Source: Trichoplax adhaerens (lineage: Eukaryota; Placozoa; Uniplacotomia; Trichoplacea; Trichoplacidae). Taken from it: a DNA stretch of 64,000 bases. The position numbers and the translations under genes are program-made. The stretch covers positions 2,655,740 to 2,719,739 of the forward strand of contig NW_002060947.1 of NCBI RefSeq assembly GCF_000150275.1, written 5' to 3'. The notes below the pieces were generated by a model. It saw only the letters and a program-made list of their open reading frames with translations. It did no database searches and was not told the origin of the DNA. Position 1 is the stretch's first letter; every line of letters starts with the position of its first letter. Below are positions 1 to 15,530 of this stretch, piece after piece.

Positions 1-486
1 GAAGATATGTTATGGCCTAATAAACAAAGCAGAAACAATTACGTTATATGTTAATATATAGTGGCACCGTATAAAGAAAACCAGAAAATGAAAAATACTA
101 CTAGGATAAATGTAAAATTTACATCATTGATTGTAGTAGAGAGTTCTTAATTAGACTCTTAACTTTAATTATATATAATTATAATATAGTACTAGCTTAT
201 GCACGCCGTGCAAATGAGATTTTGATTATATTTATACGAGTGTGACTTTAGATTTACAGTTAATGAAATATTTCACTGATTTATATTACTGCACTAAGCC
301 AGAGTATCATAACTGTTGGATCTCATTTCGCTTAATTATATTTTGTACTCACAGTCAGAAATTTACATTAACATTTAACATATGTTATGGGACATTGGGA
401 CTGGTCATTATCATAAATGAATCATGCGATATTTCAGTCCATTAGCCAATATGCAGACTGACAAGTATACGTATAGTACTATATCA

Positions 487-520
487 TGGACTTCTAAGAG
501 AATTTCACTTAGAAGTTCCA
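487..520. repeat. Imperfect inverted repeat (hairpin)
   Basis: Arms TGGACTTCTAAG (487-498) and CTTAGAAGTTCCA (508-520) pair over 12 positions with one bulged base and a 9-nt loop. It lies near the left edge, downstream of the parkin-like exons found here. It shares the GACTTCTA core with the larger hairpin at 3902-3952. Confidence 0.6.
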
Positions 521-675
521 GACAGTATTATATGTTTCGAAAAAATGTACTCAGTACACTACAGTACAAAACCTAATCTTAGTGTACAGTCAAGAAATTA
601 GTAATTCTTGATAATATCGCTATTTAGGCCGAAGTCCGTCAGTCTATTAACAATAAGTGACAGAAATTTGTTTAA

Positions 676-1914
676 TTTACGTACTAGGATCTGAATTCTT
701 ATCAATCGCTTTCATGATCATAGCTTCTTCAATAGGTAATCCTGTGGCCGGGTAGTAATTATTTAGATTGCAGTTTTTATCAACCCTCACTCCTTCATTT
801 TCATCATCTTGCGATCTTAAAATAGCGTGAACAACGCTGAAAGTAGAAATTTGGCACTCCTATAGAAATGACATTTAATTATGCCATCAATATGTATACT
901 TTAATTAATATACAAGTTACAAGAAAAAGGGAAATATGGATCTACATGACTTTATAATTGACTATAAGAATTTGTACAGAATACTACAAAAATCCCATAT
1001 CCATGTACAGTATGTACAGTCAATAATTATAATCGAATTTTCAAGTGGTTACTTCCATACTTGTTTTACAATGAACACCAGAAGAACTATAATGTATCAA
1101 TTAGGTAACGGGGTGCACGTATACTGAGATGTCCACTACAGAAATAAAACTCTCAATTAGCCTCTACTATACAAATTTTGTTCAGTTATGTATTACTATA
1201 GAAATTCTTGGATCAGATCTGATTCAAATTTTTACACTATGCAATTCATTCTATTCTTTAGCTCAAAAAGAAACCTTAATTATTGATAAACTTATAGACA
1301 AAATTTACGACAGAAAGCGTACCAGAGTCATAATCAAGATTCTATACTCATTTAACTAATAATACAACCTCGTAATTACCGTAAACCTTTTTAACTTAAC
1401 AAGACAATAATTTTCAGATACTAAAGCACTCCAAATATCAGCATAATATTCCTGATTACAGCTGTTACTGACTTGCTCTAATACTGCAGTATCATTATTG
1501 TAACTCGTAATCCGTAAGTACAGCATATTCTCAGAAATTAGTACTGTACTTAGGGCTTTCAACGCGAAACTAGCGACCGAAATACAGTACTGTACAGTAC
1601 ATCTATACAGTACGTTAATACGAGTACTGTAGAAACGGTAAATGTAGCACTAGAATATGTAGTACTGTATACGCGTGAATCTACTAGGTATTAGCGTATT
1701 GCATTGCTACTTGTAGTACCCTGATACTTTGGTTGTTATTCAAAGCTTGACCGGCAAAGATAACCCCAATTCTCTGCGAGTCTATTTGTAGGTCAATATC
1801 TGACAGTTTTTGACTTAGAGCATGCTTCAAGCGCAAGACCGTCCAACTACCATCTGCTTCTAATGTTGTAGTGGTTCCGTCGTTACAGCGTACTTTAATT
1901 ATTCGCTTATCCAT
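676..1914 (-). CDS. PRKN: Parkin-like ubiquitin-like domain protein, 5' part only
   Basis: Parkin is an RBR E3 ubiquitin ligase acting in mitochondrial quality control, with an N-terminal ubiquitin-like (Ubl) domain. Exon 1 (1914-1720) starts with ATG and encodes 65 residues of a Ubl fold, including IKVRCNDGTTTTLEADGSW and RIGVIFAGQALNNN. The FAG-x-x-L pattern is typical of the parkin Ubl. A second segment (836-685) follows a good acceptor and reads SVVHAILRSQDDENEG, matching the end of the parkin Ubl and the start of the linker. Exon 1 ends in phase 0 but this segment begins in phase 2, so a short exon of about 20 nt is missing from my model. The reading frame stops at 676 unless the GTACGT donor at 684 is used; the RING domains would then lie left of the window. 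The gene is confident as a Ubl protein; parkin identity is likely but rests on the N-terminus only. Confidence 0.6.
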
Positions 1915-2850
1915 ACATAACAGTTTCTAGTCTGTACCATACGTCTAATACCATAACCAATGCTTTCTCAAAGTTCTTTTAGAAGCTAAAGATACTTTCA
2001 TATAAAGGACTTCGAGCAGGCCGCTCAAATTGTTAGGTGTGAACTATAATGTGGAAAGATCGTTTCCTAGCCGTTGTAAATGCTTCCAATATTTGTGGTT
2101 CACAATTTTTCTAGCTCGATCACTTTTGTGTTAACTATCAATACTGCATATACTGTGCAGTAATATGCTCAGTCAGGAAAATTGTACATGTGACGTCATG
2201 TGCAGTATAGTATACGAATTATGAAGTATAACAAACGAGGAGTCTACTAGTAAAAATAAAATTGAAGTTAAACTGTAGTAAATTTAATTTTAAATTAAAT
2301 AAAACAAAATATAAACATTATACTGTACAGTACAATTTATACCATAGCATCCAAACACTAATTCGCCTAACTCGCCACGCCCGAGAATCTGTACTGTATT
2401 GTAATTTATACAGTGTACTGTACTGTACTTTACTGTACAGTACAGTACACTGTGCTGTCACTAGACCTGACGCCTGTCACAGCCTACAGTACAGTACAGT
2501 ATATTATACTGTAAGATACAGTACTACTGTACATACAGTACTGTACTGTACTGTAGTGTACCGTGTTGCTCCTACAGTACAGTACAGTACTGTACACCGT
2601 ACACTGTACAGTACAGTACACTACAGTATTAGGTACAGTGTCTACTGTACTACACTGTACAGTACAGTACTGTACAGTTTATTGTTATTGTACTGTACTG
2701 TACAGTACAGTACAGTACAGTACAGTGTACAATATGATTACATTAGTACAGTACTGTACACACTACCTGTCCAGTATACATAAAAGAGGCAAAATTTCGT
2801 CCTTAACGATCAGTTTATTACTTTATTTATTTTTGATTGTTGACAGCGTA
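1915..2850. other. Head-to-head intergenic region with GTACW array
   Basis: This region lies between the start of the parkin-like gene (-) and the membrane-protein gene (+) and should carry both promoters. Its right half is dominated by the GTACW array listed separately. A TATA-like ATAAAAG lies at about 2780, some 70 bp before the + strand ATG. No coding exon is seen; the 173-codon open frame over 2262-2783 arises from the stop-free repeat. Confidence 0.6.
2326..2765. repeat. GTACW pentamer array
   Basis: The sequence is built from palindromic GTAC cores separated mostly by a single A or T, occasionally by ACT or AGT. Because GTAC is its own reverse complement and W pairs with W, the array reads the same way on both strands. 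No TAA, TAG or TGA can form in a pure run in any frame, which explains the long open frames of V, Q, Y, C, T, L and S here. About half of this stretch is near-pure and the rest is interrupted. Confidence 0.9.
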
Positions 2851-5448
2851 ATGATATCAAAAAGCATTTCGACGTTGATGTTTGTATGGTATGTAATAAT
2901 TTTGCTTGAAGCTGATGGCGCTCAATCACGTAAAATTTTACGAAGTACTCCTACAAGCCAAGGCGAAATACCTACTTCATCATTATTAATAAATCAAGGC
3001 CCAACGCCAAATACTCATAGAACTTCCATTGCTACTTCGAATAGTGAAATCTCCAAAAATAAACTAACAATACATCCAAATGAGAACACCAAAACAACGA
3101 CGTTCAAAGGTACATCGACTATAAATTTGACTAGTGATGATCATTTAGGTGAGATGCTTTATCCGTATTTACGCCTTAATAACGATTTCGGCTTGTACTA
3201 TTAACGCTGACTACTGACTTCTGTATGTAGGGTACACTGTAGCAATGTTGTAGTAATGCTGTTTAAATGTGCTCCGTTGAAGGACTAGTTTGAGTTGCAT
3301 CATTCTCCATTCGCAGTACTGAATTGTAGAGTTTGTTGCCAACGAATCACGACGGTTTACTATATTCGTTTTCTGTTAGGATTGCTGCAAGCGATATTTT
3401 CATATAATCTGAAGTTATAATCAATAGATAACAACTTTACAAACTGAATGAAGTTCTTTAAAAAATTCTGGTAAAGAATATTTGATTAATACGTTCTACC
3501 TACAGTAGCGCAATTATTCGTGTTAACGTAAAGATGCTAGCAAGATTTTCGAGGATTGGTAGTCCTTGCTAGGGACTGTACACTGTACAGTGTACAGTGC
3601 ATGTAATATAACACATACATTTTAGTGATGCATAATAATATACAATATATTCATTTATAAATGCCGACACGTTTACTAACGCTTGAGCGGTATGTACAGT
3701 ACTGTACGTACGTATACTGTATACTGTACAGTGTACAGTACAATACAGATGATACAAAAGATTAAAATTAAAACTACAGTACTGTACAGTACAGTACAGT
3801 ACACTAACTGTATCGTAGTACGTATAACGTACTGCACACTGTACAGTATAGTGAATGTAGTATAAGTACAGTGTTACTGTACAGTGTACAGTATACTGTG
3901 CCATAGACTTCTAGATACCTCCAAGAAATCCAGAGGTATCTAGAAGTCCATGTTTACACTGTTCTATCCATCATAGACTACTAAAACACCGGTATTTTTA
4001 GTACATACATCCACATACCAAACCTGCAGTAAAACTTAAATCAGACTACTACGTAGCTCGACCATATTTATCGAATTAACGATTTCTGTATAGTGCAATG
4101 TCTGGAATGAGATCTCGCAGACCTTTGGTGTACATTTACATAATCATTATCATTATATATCATATGTAATAATGCGATTTTACGTGTATCACGCTGTTAG
4201 GAGCTTTTAGTGCTGCTAATGCGATTAGTCAGAGTGCGTATTTGCAATGTTTAACTAGAGCTGCGCCAATATCAGCAGTAGTGTTTGGTGTTTTTTCTAC
4301 TGTACAGTAGATCAAGGATCTTCATTTGTACTTTTATGGATCCCAATCCCGAGAAATTTCAAGCTAAAATTTTTACGTAATATAGTATAGATTAATTTTT
4401 TTAATATTGTAATTTAATACTGTGTCATATTCAATGTCTGTAGACAAGCTGTTATCGTGAGTACTGTAAAGTGCCAGTCTCTCTTCTCTTCTACTACAGT
4501 GTACTTTTCGTTATACGTACAGTCATAAAGGTAAGAAAACCTCAAAAAAATTATCTTTATGACGTATAGTATTTAGGATTAGTGACTTGCCAAGTTATAA
4601 TCGTGGCTACCATTTTCATGGAGCTGCATTACTTGCATACCGAGTAGCAAGATGTCTGGAACTTAGGATAATTTTGCATACAGTATAATATTCGAGTATT
4701 ATTACACAAGATCAGGAATTGATCGTTAATCTACTGTATTATAGATTAACGTATTGTACACTAATGTAGTTTGCATCACCAATCGTACCGAATACAGCGA
4801 CATATTCTTAACGATAGCAAATTTTTCCGTATTACTATTAAATATTCATTATTATCCTATCGTATACCTATTGTATTTCTAACTAAAAGTATAAATACTG
4901 AAATTGCAGATATTGAAACAACGAAGAATCCCATTGGAGGTACCATTGTTGGCATAATCGTCTTCATCACGTTAAGTCTAGTAGTAATGGTATATTTTCA
5001 GAATTTCTGTAAGAAGAAAGCATCAACTCCTGCAAGGAAATATACTGATGATATCTTTGCGTGAGTAACTGTAAACTATATAGAGATAATTAATTATTAA
5101 TATATGGATGCACTAGCAATAGTAGCATTTCTCACTCTTTCTAATACACGGAAGTAATACGTTTCGGCATTCGTCCTAAATTGGAATGGGTACACACTCG
5201 TAGATAATATAATTTCCATAAATTAAATTTTATACAGATTATTACAAATTACAAATTTTCGTAAATATCCTACATATAATATATTACATTATCCATTATA
5301 AAAAAAATTACGAAATGTTACTTCATGTATGATTAAGGTATATATTAATTTGTTACGTTGTAGGCATAATGATTCCTATTATATGTCATATTCAACATCA
5401 AATACCGATATCCGAGCTCCCTTGTTAATGACCTCCGAAGAATCTTAG
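2851..5448 (+). CDS. Small type I membrane protein, family not recognised
   Basis: Three exons with matching phases (2851-3148, 4910-5060, 5364-5448) give 177 residues. The first ATG outside the repeat is followed by a signal peptide (hydrophobic core LMFVWYVIILL, likely cleavage after ADGA). Next comes a Ser/Thr/Asn-rich ectodomain of about 75 residues suited to O-glycosylation. One transmembrane helix follows (GGTIVGIIVFITLSLVVMVY), then a basic stop-transfer (CKKK). The cytoplasmic tail of about 45 residues is rich in Tyr, Ser and Asp and contains a dileucine-type APLL. Donors GTGAGA and GTGAGT are strong. Intron 1 (about 1.8 kb) holds a second GTACW array and a perfect-looking hairpin, and could hide further exons. 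The architecture resembles small sialomucin-type receptors, but I recognise no homologue and infer only plasma-membrane location. Confidence 0.72.
3577..3900. repeat. GTACW pentamer array in intron 1
   Basis: Several GTACW runs with GTACACTGTAC variants lie within intron 1 of the small membrane-protein gene, split by about 90 bp of ordinary AT-rich sequence. Open frames on both strands here (3569-3904 minus, 3683-3865 plus) come from the repeat and are not genes. Confidence 0.88.
3902..3952. repeat. 20-bp-arm inverted repeat
   Basis: The left arm (3902-3921, CATAGACTTCTAGATACCTC) and right arm (3933-3952) are reverse complements with one mismatch and an 11-nt loop. It sits directly beside the GTACW array in intron 1. 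It could fold as a cruciform or an RNA hairpin, or be a miniature element; no flanking target duplication is evident. Confidence 0.85.
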
Positions 5449-7275
5449 ATCACGTCTACTTGTATTGCACATCAAAGATAATACAAGCCTAACAAACATT
5501 TTTAATTATTGTATCAACAAAGTGCTGTTTATTACAAAAGATAAAGAAACTCATTTCGATCAGTCTTACTTTTATTGTACTGTGATAAAAAAAATTGCTG
5601 AAATACTTAGTCGTAAGATACCGAAATAAAAAATACCAAAGTTTCATACTTGATTGTTGACTTGATTTACATAAAGTCATCCATGTAATATAAAATTTAC
5701 TAGATAATGGAAACGCAATGTCAATAGAATCTGTTACGGCTTTTAAGTTAGGGCACTATCCTTTAATACATTTACGCAGCGTGGCGATTTTATCGTAATA
5801 AAACCTGGTAGCTACTGTCTATCTGCTACTGTCGAACTTGAATTATCCACATCTAACTATGCCTTTGTATTATGGACTAAATTTGAGCGGTAATTTTAAA
5901 TATACCAGTGTATATAAATTCATATATACGAGTATATCTCGGTGTAAAGTTACCAGTAATATTCTAACCTCTATGTTTCATGCTTGACTGTCATATTTCT
6001 TCAGCATTGTAAAGTTAATGCAGTATTGCAACTATACCGCTGGTATTTTATAATCTTTGCAAATTAGTTCTTATTTTATATGATCTGTATTATACGCGTC
6101 AGTGTAATGAATTTTAAATCCTTTGTAAATAAATAAGATTACACTCGTAATTCCTGAGAACAAGTAACCTTTTCTTTTGTTAAATATTACTTCTAATAGT
6201 ACTGTAATAGTTAGCATGAATAATCTCAGTCAAATACCTTCGCTGTACTGTAGCCTAAAAACTGATAGGTTTTACAGATAATAAAACTTTTAAAATTATA
6301 CCCTCGATACTCTTTGACACTATTATTAAAATTAAGGCATTTACAGTACAAAATTGTATTTTACAAAATCTTATCACTATTATAGCAAAGAGCCATATTA
6401 GCAACATGCAAGATTGCAAAACATATATCTTTCAGAGATGAAATCTATAACTCTTATGGATAATGCTTCATTCTATGTCAGACAGGGAGATAACTTCTAC
6501 CACATTCATTGGTCACTTTGTACTAATAATTAACTATATTTTGATTAATTTTTCGACTAACTTTCCGTCGCCTAATATACAGCATAGTGTCTTATATTTT
6601 ACGGGAACTTTAAATTAAAGCGACTTTAGAACTTCATCCACCTTACAGAGATAGCTAGATTCCCTAGCATACGAGGGCATGATCGCTTTGCAATGTAGAT
6701 AAAACGGACAAACGAAATTACTATGATGTAGCAACTAAAAAATATAAATAAATTACTACAAATTTATCTATAACTTAGATTCTTTATGAATATACATTAT
6801 TCGGAGATTTGACGTATAAAATGATTACTTTATTCATGAGAATTTTTGAACGTTCGAATATTATTAGCTTAATTATTATCATAAACACTAAATATCAAGG
6901 CGTATACTTAGTGAATGTATACGTAGGAGAATATTAAGTCTATGACTATGGTGTTACATCTGTATTAGAGTTCTCTGTAGCTATATATAACAATAATATT
7001 TAGAGAATAATTAATGCCGTAACACTAGATATCTAACAATCCACTATATGGAAATACAGGAACGATAATTCAGAACAAAATTCTGTAACGTCAGTTAATC
7101 CTTATCTTATTTAGGTTTTGTTTATTTAGTATGCTTCATCTTCTACTATGCTACCGAAATTGTCGTTTGATCTTATACCATTATTACATTATCTTCAGAA
7201 TTCTTAACTACTGCTATCCAGTATGACACTGTTACAAATCTAAATTTGTAGCGTGAGAAAACTCAATTATTACAG

Positions 7276-7411
7276 AAAACTACATCTACGAGCGTACTGT
7301 CAATCTTGTCCTCCGGACATCTACCTACAGTACAGTACATCTCCAAATACTAACAATCCCCTATTGTCAGGAGGAACAGTAACACTACTAATCTCTCTTA
7401 GACAAAACTAA
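7276..7411 (+). other. Possible alternative last exon of the membrane-protein gene
   Basis: A TTATTACAG acceptor is followed by a 45-codon frame ending in TAA at 7409-7411. Its phase fits the donor at 5061, so it could replace the last exon at 5364. Part of its product (IYLQYSTSPNTNNPLL) loosely resembles the established tail (YYMSYSTSNTDIRAPLL). The match overlaps a GTACW run that by itself encodes YSTS-like peptides, so the resemblance may be accidental. Confidence 0.2.
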
Positions 7412-9632
7412 ATCCAAACCTTATTAGAAAATCAGTCAATTTATAGTCAATTAACGTAAACATTAATTATTAGGACTTAGATAATACTATAAAACTGTGT
7501 ATTTATCTATAAAAGAATGTGTAACATCATGATAACGATATTTTCAACAAATGCTAAAGTATGGTATCTAACGAAAATAAGATAAAGTAATAGTTAGTGA
7601 AAGTCACTTCGTGACAGACACCACAGGCTGATCCTGTTTCTAAACAATAAGTAATGCCCAAATTCTGCTACGAAATATAAAATCTAGTATAAGTCTTCAA
7701 ATATAAACTTTATTATACAGTAGATATAAAAAAATCATCGATCATATCGGACTAAAAGCGTTTCCTAACTCTTGAGCAATTTATTTATTTTGTCAATGTC
7801 AGGTTAATTAAATAGCGCTTTAGCACCTTTGATTTTGCTGTTGTACCTGTAAATTTACTCTATTGTTTATGTGGTTGTTTCCTTTCTTTCAAATGGCAAA
7901 GTCTCTGTATCCTTTGCAGGAGAAAACTATCATCAGTGGCAGAAGTAATATACTTTTGAATTATAGTTTAATGAAAGAAAGTTTTTGATTACTTTGTGCT
8001 TTTAAATTTGTAAATGTCGCCTAAGTATCATCATTATATAGGTCACAGATATGTTTTCGCTCTTACAGATCCTAAGTTTTACACGATTTGTAAATCTTAC
8101 AGTAGCACTTATATTTCCTATAATCTATTCGAATTAATAGTTTCTAACAGTATTTCTGATTCTACGTATGCCCATTAGCTAATTTTTTCGTAATAATCTA
8201 ATACAGAAGTTAGAATCGCTTGACCTTTGGTATATCCTTATAAGGATTCGCCTGCAAATATTTTAAATTGCAAATAATCAATTAATTAATAAACACTAAG
8301 TTAATATTTTTTGCTTGTTAAGAAATTTAGGACTTTTCTATCTCTTCGATTGGGTTACAAAAAAGATTGCTTTAAGTGCCAGGGACTACCAGAATATTTA
8401 ATGTTCTACGAGTTCATAGCGATACAAATAAAATGTTTTCAAAATGGCCCATACCTGTATGAGTTCATGATTTTAAATTTTGTTTGGAGATACAATATTT
8501 GTGTTAAGCTCTAATCGTTCCGATACACATATTACATTAAAAACATAATTCTGAATTGTAACGATATCGAGATAAAATACTCTTTTATGAACAGCCTCAC
8601 GTATCTCACTTTGCTACGTCGATAGTGCCGTAATGGAATATAGCTTCTATTCGGATTTATGATTACTATTCATAGAAAGGTATTTATAATGTACAATTCT
8701 TTTGTCACGAAAATCTATGGATTTCAATTTTATCGGATTACTACAGCTTCATAGGTTACAATCATTTTACGTTATAAGAAACTGTAAGTCAATTTTTCAA
8801 ATTAAGGCCAAATAACGATTCGGTAAATAAATTTCGACCTCATGACACGACATGATACTCAACCAGAAACTTAAGTTTTCCTATTGTATTACATACAACA
8901 AATTAAATCATACTATACCTAGCGCTCAATATACACACAATATCGGATGCCAAACTTTATTTAACACGACCACTGTAGAATCTGCAATAATATACCTTTA
9001 GATCTACCATCGCCTTTAGAGAAAGAAGAAGCTACTGTCAATGCATAAAGAATATGAAATTTTGCTGCACTTTGCATTCGGCATTGATAATTTTGTTTCA
9101 TGGATAACGATGCATCAATCACATGTATATAATGGCTCGTATATTAGCATAATTATGTGTTAAGCTTATTAACAGGAGCACTTAAATTTGAGATGATATT
9201 ACTTGCATATTCCTGTCACAAACCAGCTTCGTGACAAGGATAACGTAAAACAAATCTCTAAATTACTATAGTCTCCGGGATTCAGTATCCCTTAACTACC
9301 TCACAAGAATTTAGGCGCCTTTTTTTCTACGTTAAACTCAACTAGACAATTGAGAACTGCTTCATTCAACTATTTGACGGGCTTATATACCCTTCTACAG
9401 CAGCTAACATTCACGAGTTATCTTATAAAAATACTTAGGTGAGAACATCTGCTAACTAATTTTTCACAGTCGGACTACAATATGGCCATTCACAGAATCA
9501 TTTCAGTGCACATTACAGCACAGCATTAAATTTACTGTAACACATTTATAATTAGAGTAATTCCTATTGTAAGTAACTAGTTGTAATATAATATCACTAT
9601 GTTATATTAACCAAATTTAGATAGCCATTTCT

Positions 9633-9653
9633 TCACGGTAGTTCGTACCGTGA
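9633..9653. repeat. Perfect 8-bp-stem hairpin
   Basis: TCACGGTA and TACCGTGA flank a GTTCG loop. A close relative with arms CGGTA/TACCG and a GTTTCG-like loop occurs at about 10888-10903. The two copies suggest a small repeated motif rather than chance; function unknown. Confidence 0.5.
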
Positions 9654-11315
9654 CAATTCCCTACAGAGCTTTCGATATGCCACTATGAAATGAATCCATA
9701 GTTTTATTGGTGCCTCTCATAAAGTAAATGTTACGACGATAATAGATTCTCTGGAAATCGTACGCAAAGCATTCATAACCAATTATGATTTTTAATTTGC
9801 CTCGGATAGTTATGTGATATCGTCATATTTGGAAAAGTTCATACATGATCAACCAATTCAAAGCTAATAACCCAATTTTAGTTGCATCAGTATTTACCAG
9901 TAATTATAGATTTACTAGCAACATTACGAGTATGTTTGGGTTTAGGCAGTGAATTGTTTTTGATAACAAGTAAATTGATCGTATATATCGTACATTTTGA
10001 TCTTGCCAAACTCTTCAAAAGTGCTATATATGTATTGAAATAATAGCTTTTATTTGGTAAAAGCCTCTCGCAGACTTACGCTTCAATTGACCCGAGATTG
10101 CAAATTATATGACTCGAGTAATCATGTATACGGTCTATATCTACCGAGAATAAATATATTATATTTATAAATTGCTATAGCAAATATAATCTATTAGAAT
10201 ACCCCTACGGTGGAGATTTTAACAAGGGTTGGAGACAGGCTACATTCTACATTTTGGATATCATAGCTGGTCTTATCGTTTCCTCAGTTTCCAAAATTTA
10301 TTTCAGTTTTTGTGTACTTGATAACTAGCACCTATAATATATTAACATATCTGTATTGCGGACATCAATACAATTAAAGGATGTAATTTATAACCTATTT
10401 TAGTTCCCTAAGTATTTAAGACTAGGCCATTGATTTTACAAATAGTCGCCACGAAATGGCATTGTAATATGTTGTGGTAATGCATAACCTAAAATTTACA
10501 TACATTCAGTTAATCTCGATGCTTTATAAACTAAATAGACTATAATGCGATTGAAATTGAAATGTATAATATTGTTTAGTATGCATGTATTCATAGCTTT
10601 GATAGTATTCTCGCTTTTTGCATGTATGCAGTGCTTGATGATCTTACGATAGGAAACAAATTAGTTACCTGGCCTTTAGTCACACATCGTTAGTTACTCG
10701 AGTATCTACAGTATTAGTCATACTGTATGAGCTTAAATTCAAACTTATATTGGCGCAAGATTAATGAGCATATAAATAATAAATTTAAATTTTAACTAGC
10801 TCATAACAATATCAAGATGTACTTTACATGAAAGCGAGAAATTGTAACTTTATTTCCAACTAGGCACGCATACATATTGAGCATTAACGGTAGTTTCGTA
10901 CCGAAATTATGCCTCAAACTGCAATATCAGTATCTATGATAACGTCAATATAATTTTTAACTGTACCTCCGAAATAAATTTAATAGCAAAGGATGACATA
11001 AAACTATGTCAATCTTATCAAATGAAAAAAGTTTTACGAAATCCTAAGTAATTTAATTAGTGTAAATTAGCTAAGATTGCTACAACTGCACCCACGAAAA
11101 TCCAAATCTTTTATTTGATATAGGTATTAGCCAAGGTAATGTGATTGTGGTAAATGATTTAACATATTTAACCCTACGATATTCTAGATAGGATCGTAAA
11201 ATTAACGGTACATACTATTTAGATAAATTTTATCAGAAAAAATACGTACTTCGAAAAATTCACTAATAATTATAATTAACAAAACCAACATACGCAAATT
11301 GATTTAGAACTGAAT

Positions 11316-15530
<4,215 letters not shown>

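Larger units (their letters stand above)
5449..11315. other. Gene-poor 5.9 kb region
   Basis: This is the 3' flank of the membrane-protein gene (+) and of the ERM gene (-), so the two converge here. The sequence is evenly AT-rich, has few GTACW units (one at about 7325-7340), and I found no conserved exon on either strand. Short open frames (8311-8514 plus, 5489-5680 minus) lack splice signals and recognisable content. Two small related hairpins with CGGTA/TACCG arms occur at 9633-9653 and about 10888-10903. The region may hold long 3' UTRs, a non-coding RNA or fast-evolving genes that cannot be seen by eye. Confidence 0.55.

Noticed and set aside
2262-3204. Two long overlapping open frames upstream of the membrane-protein gene
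   Set aside because: Their N-terminal parts are GTACW repeat, which has no stop codons. Only the part from the ATG at 2851 has gene-like content.
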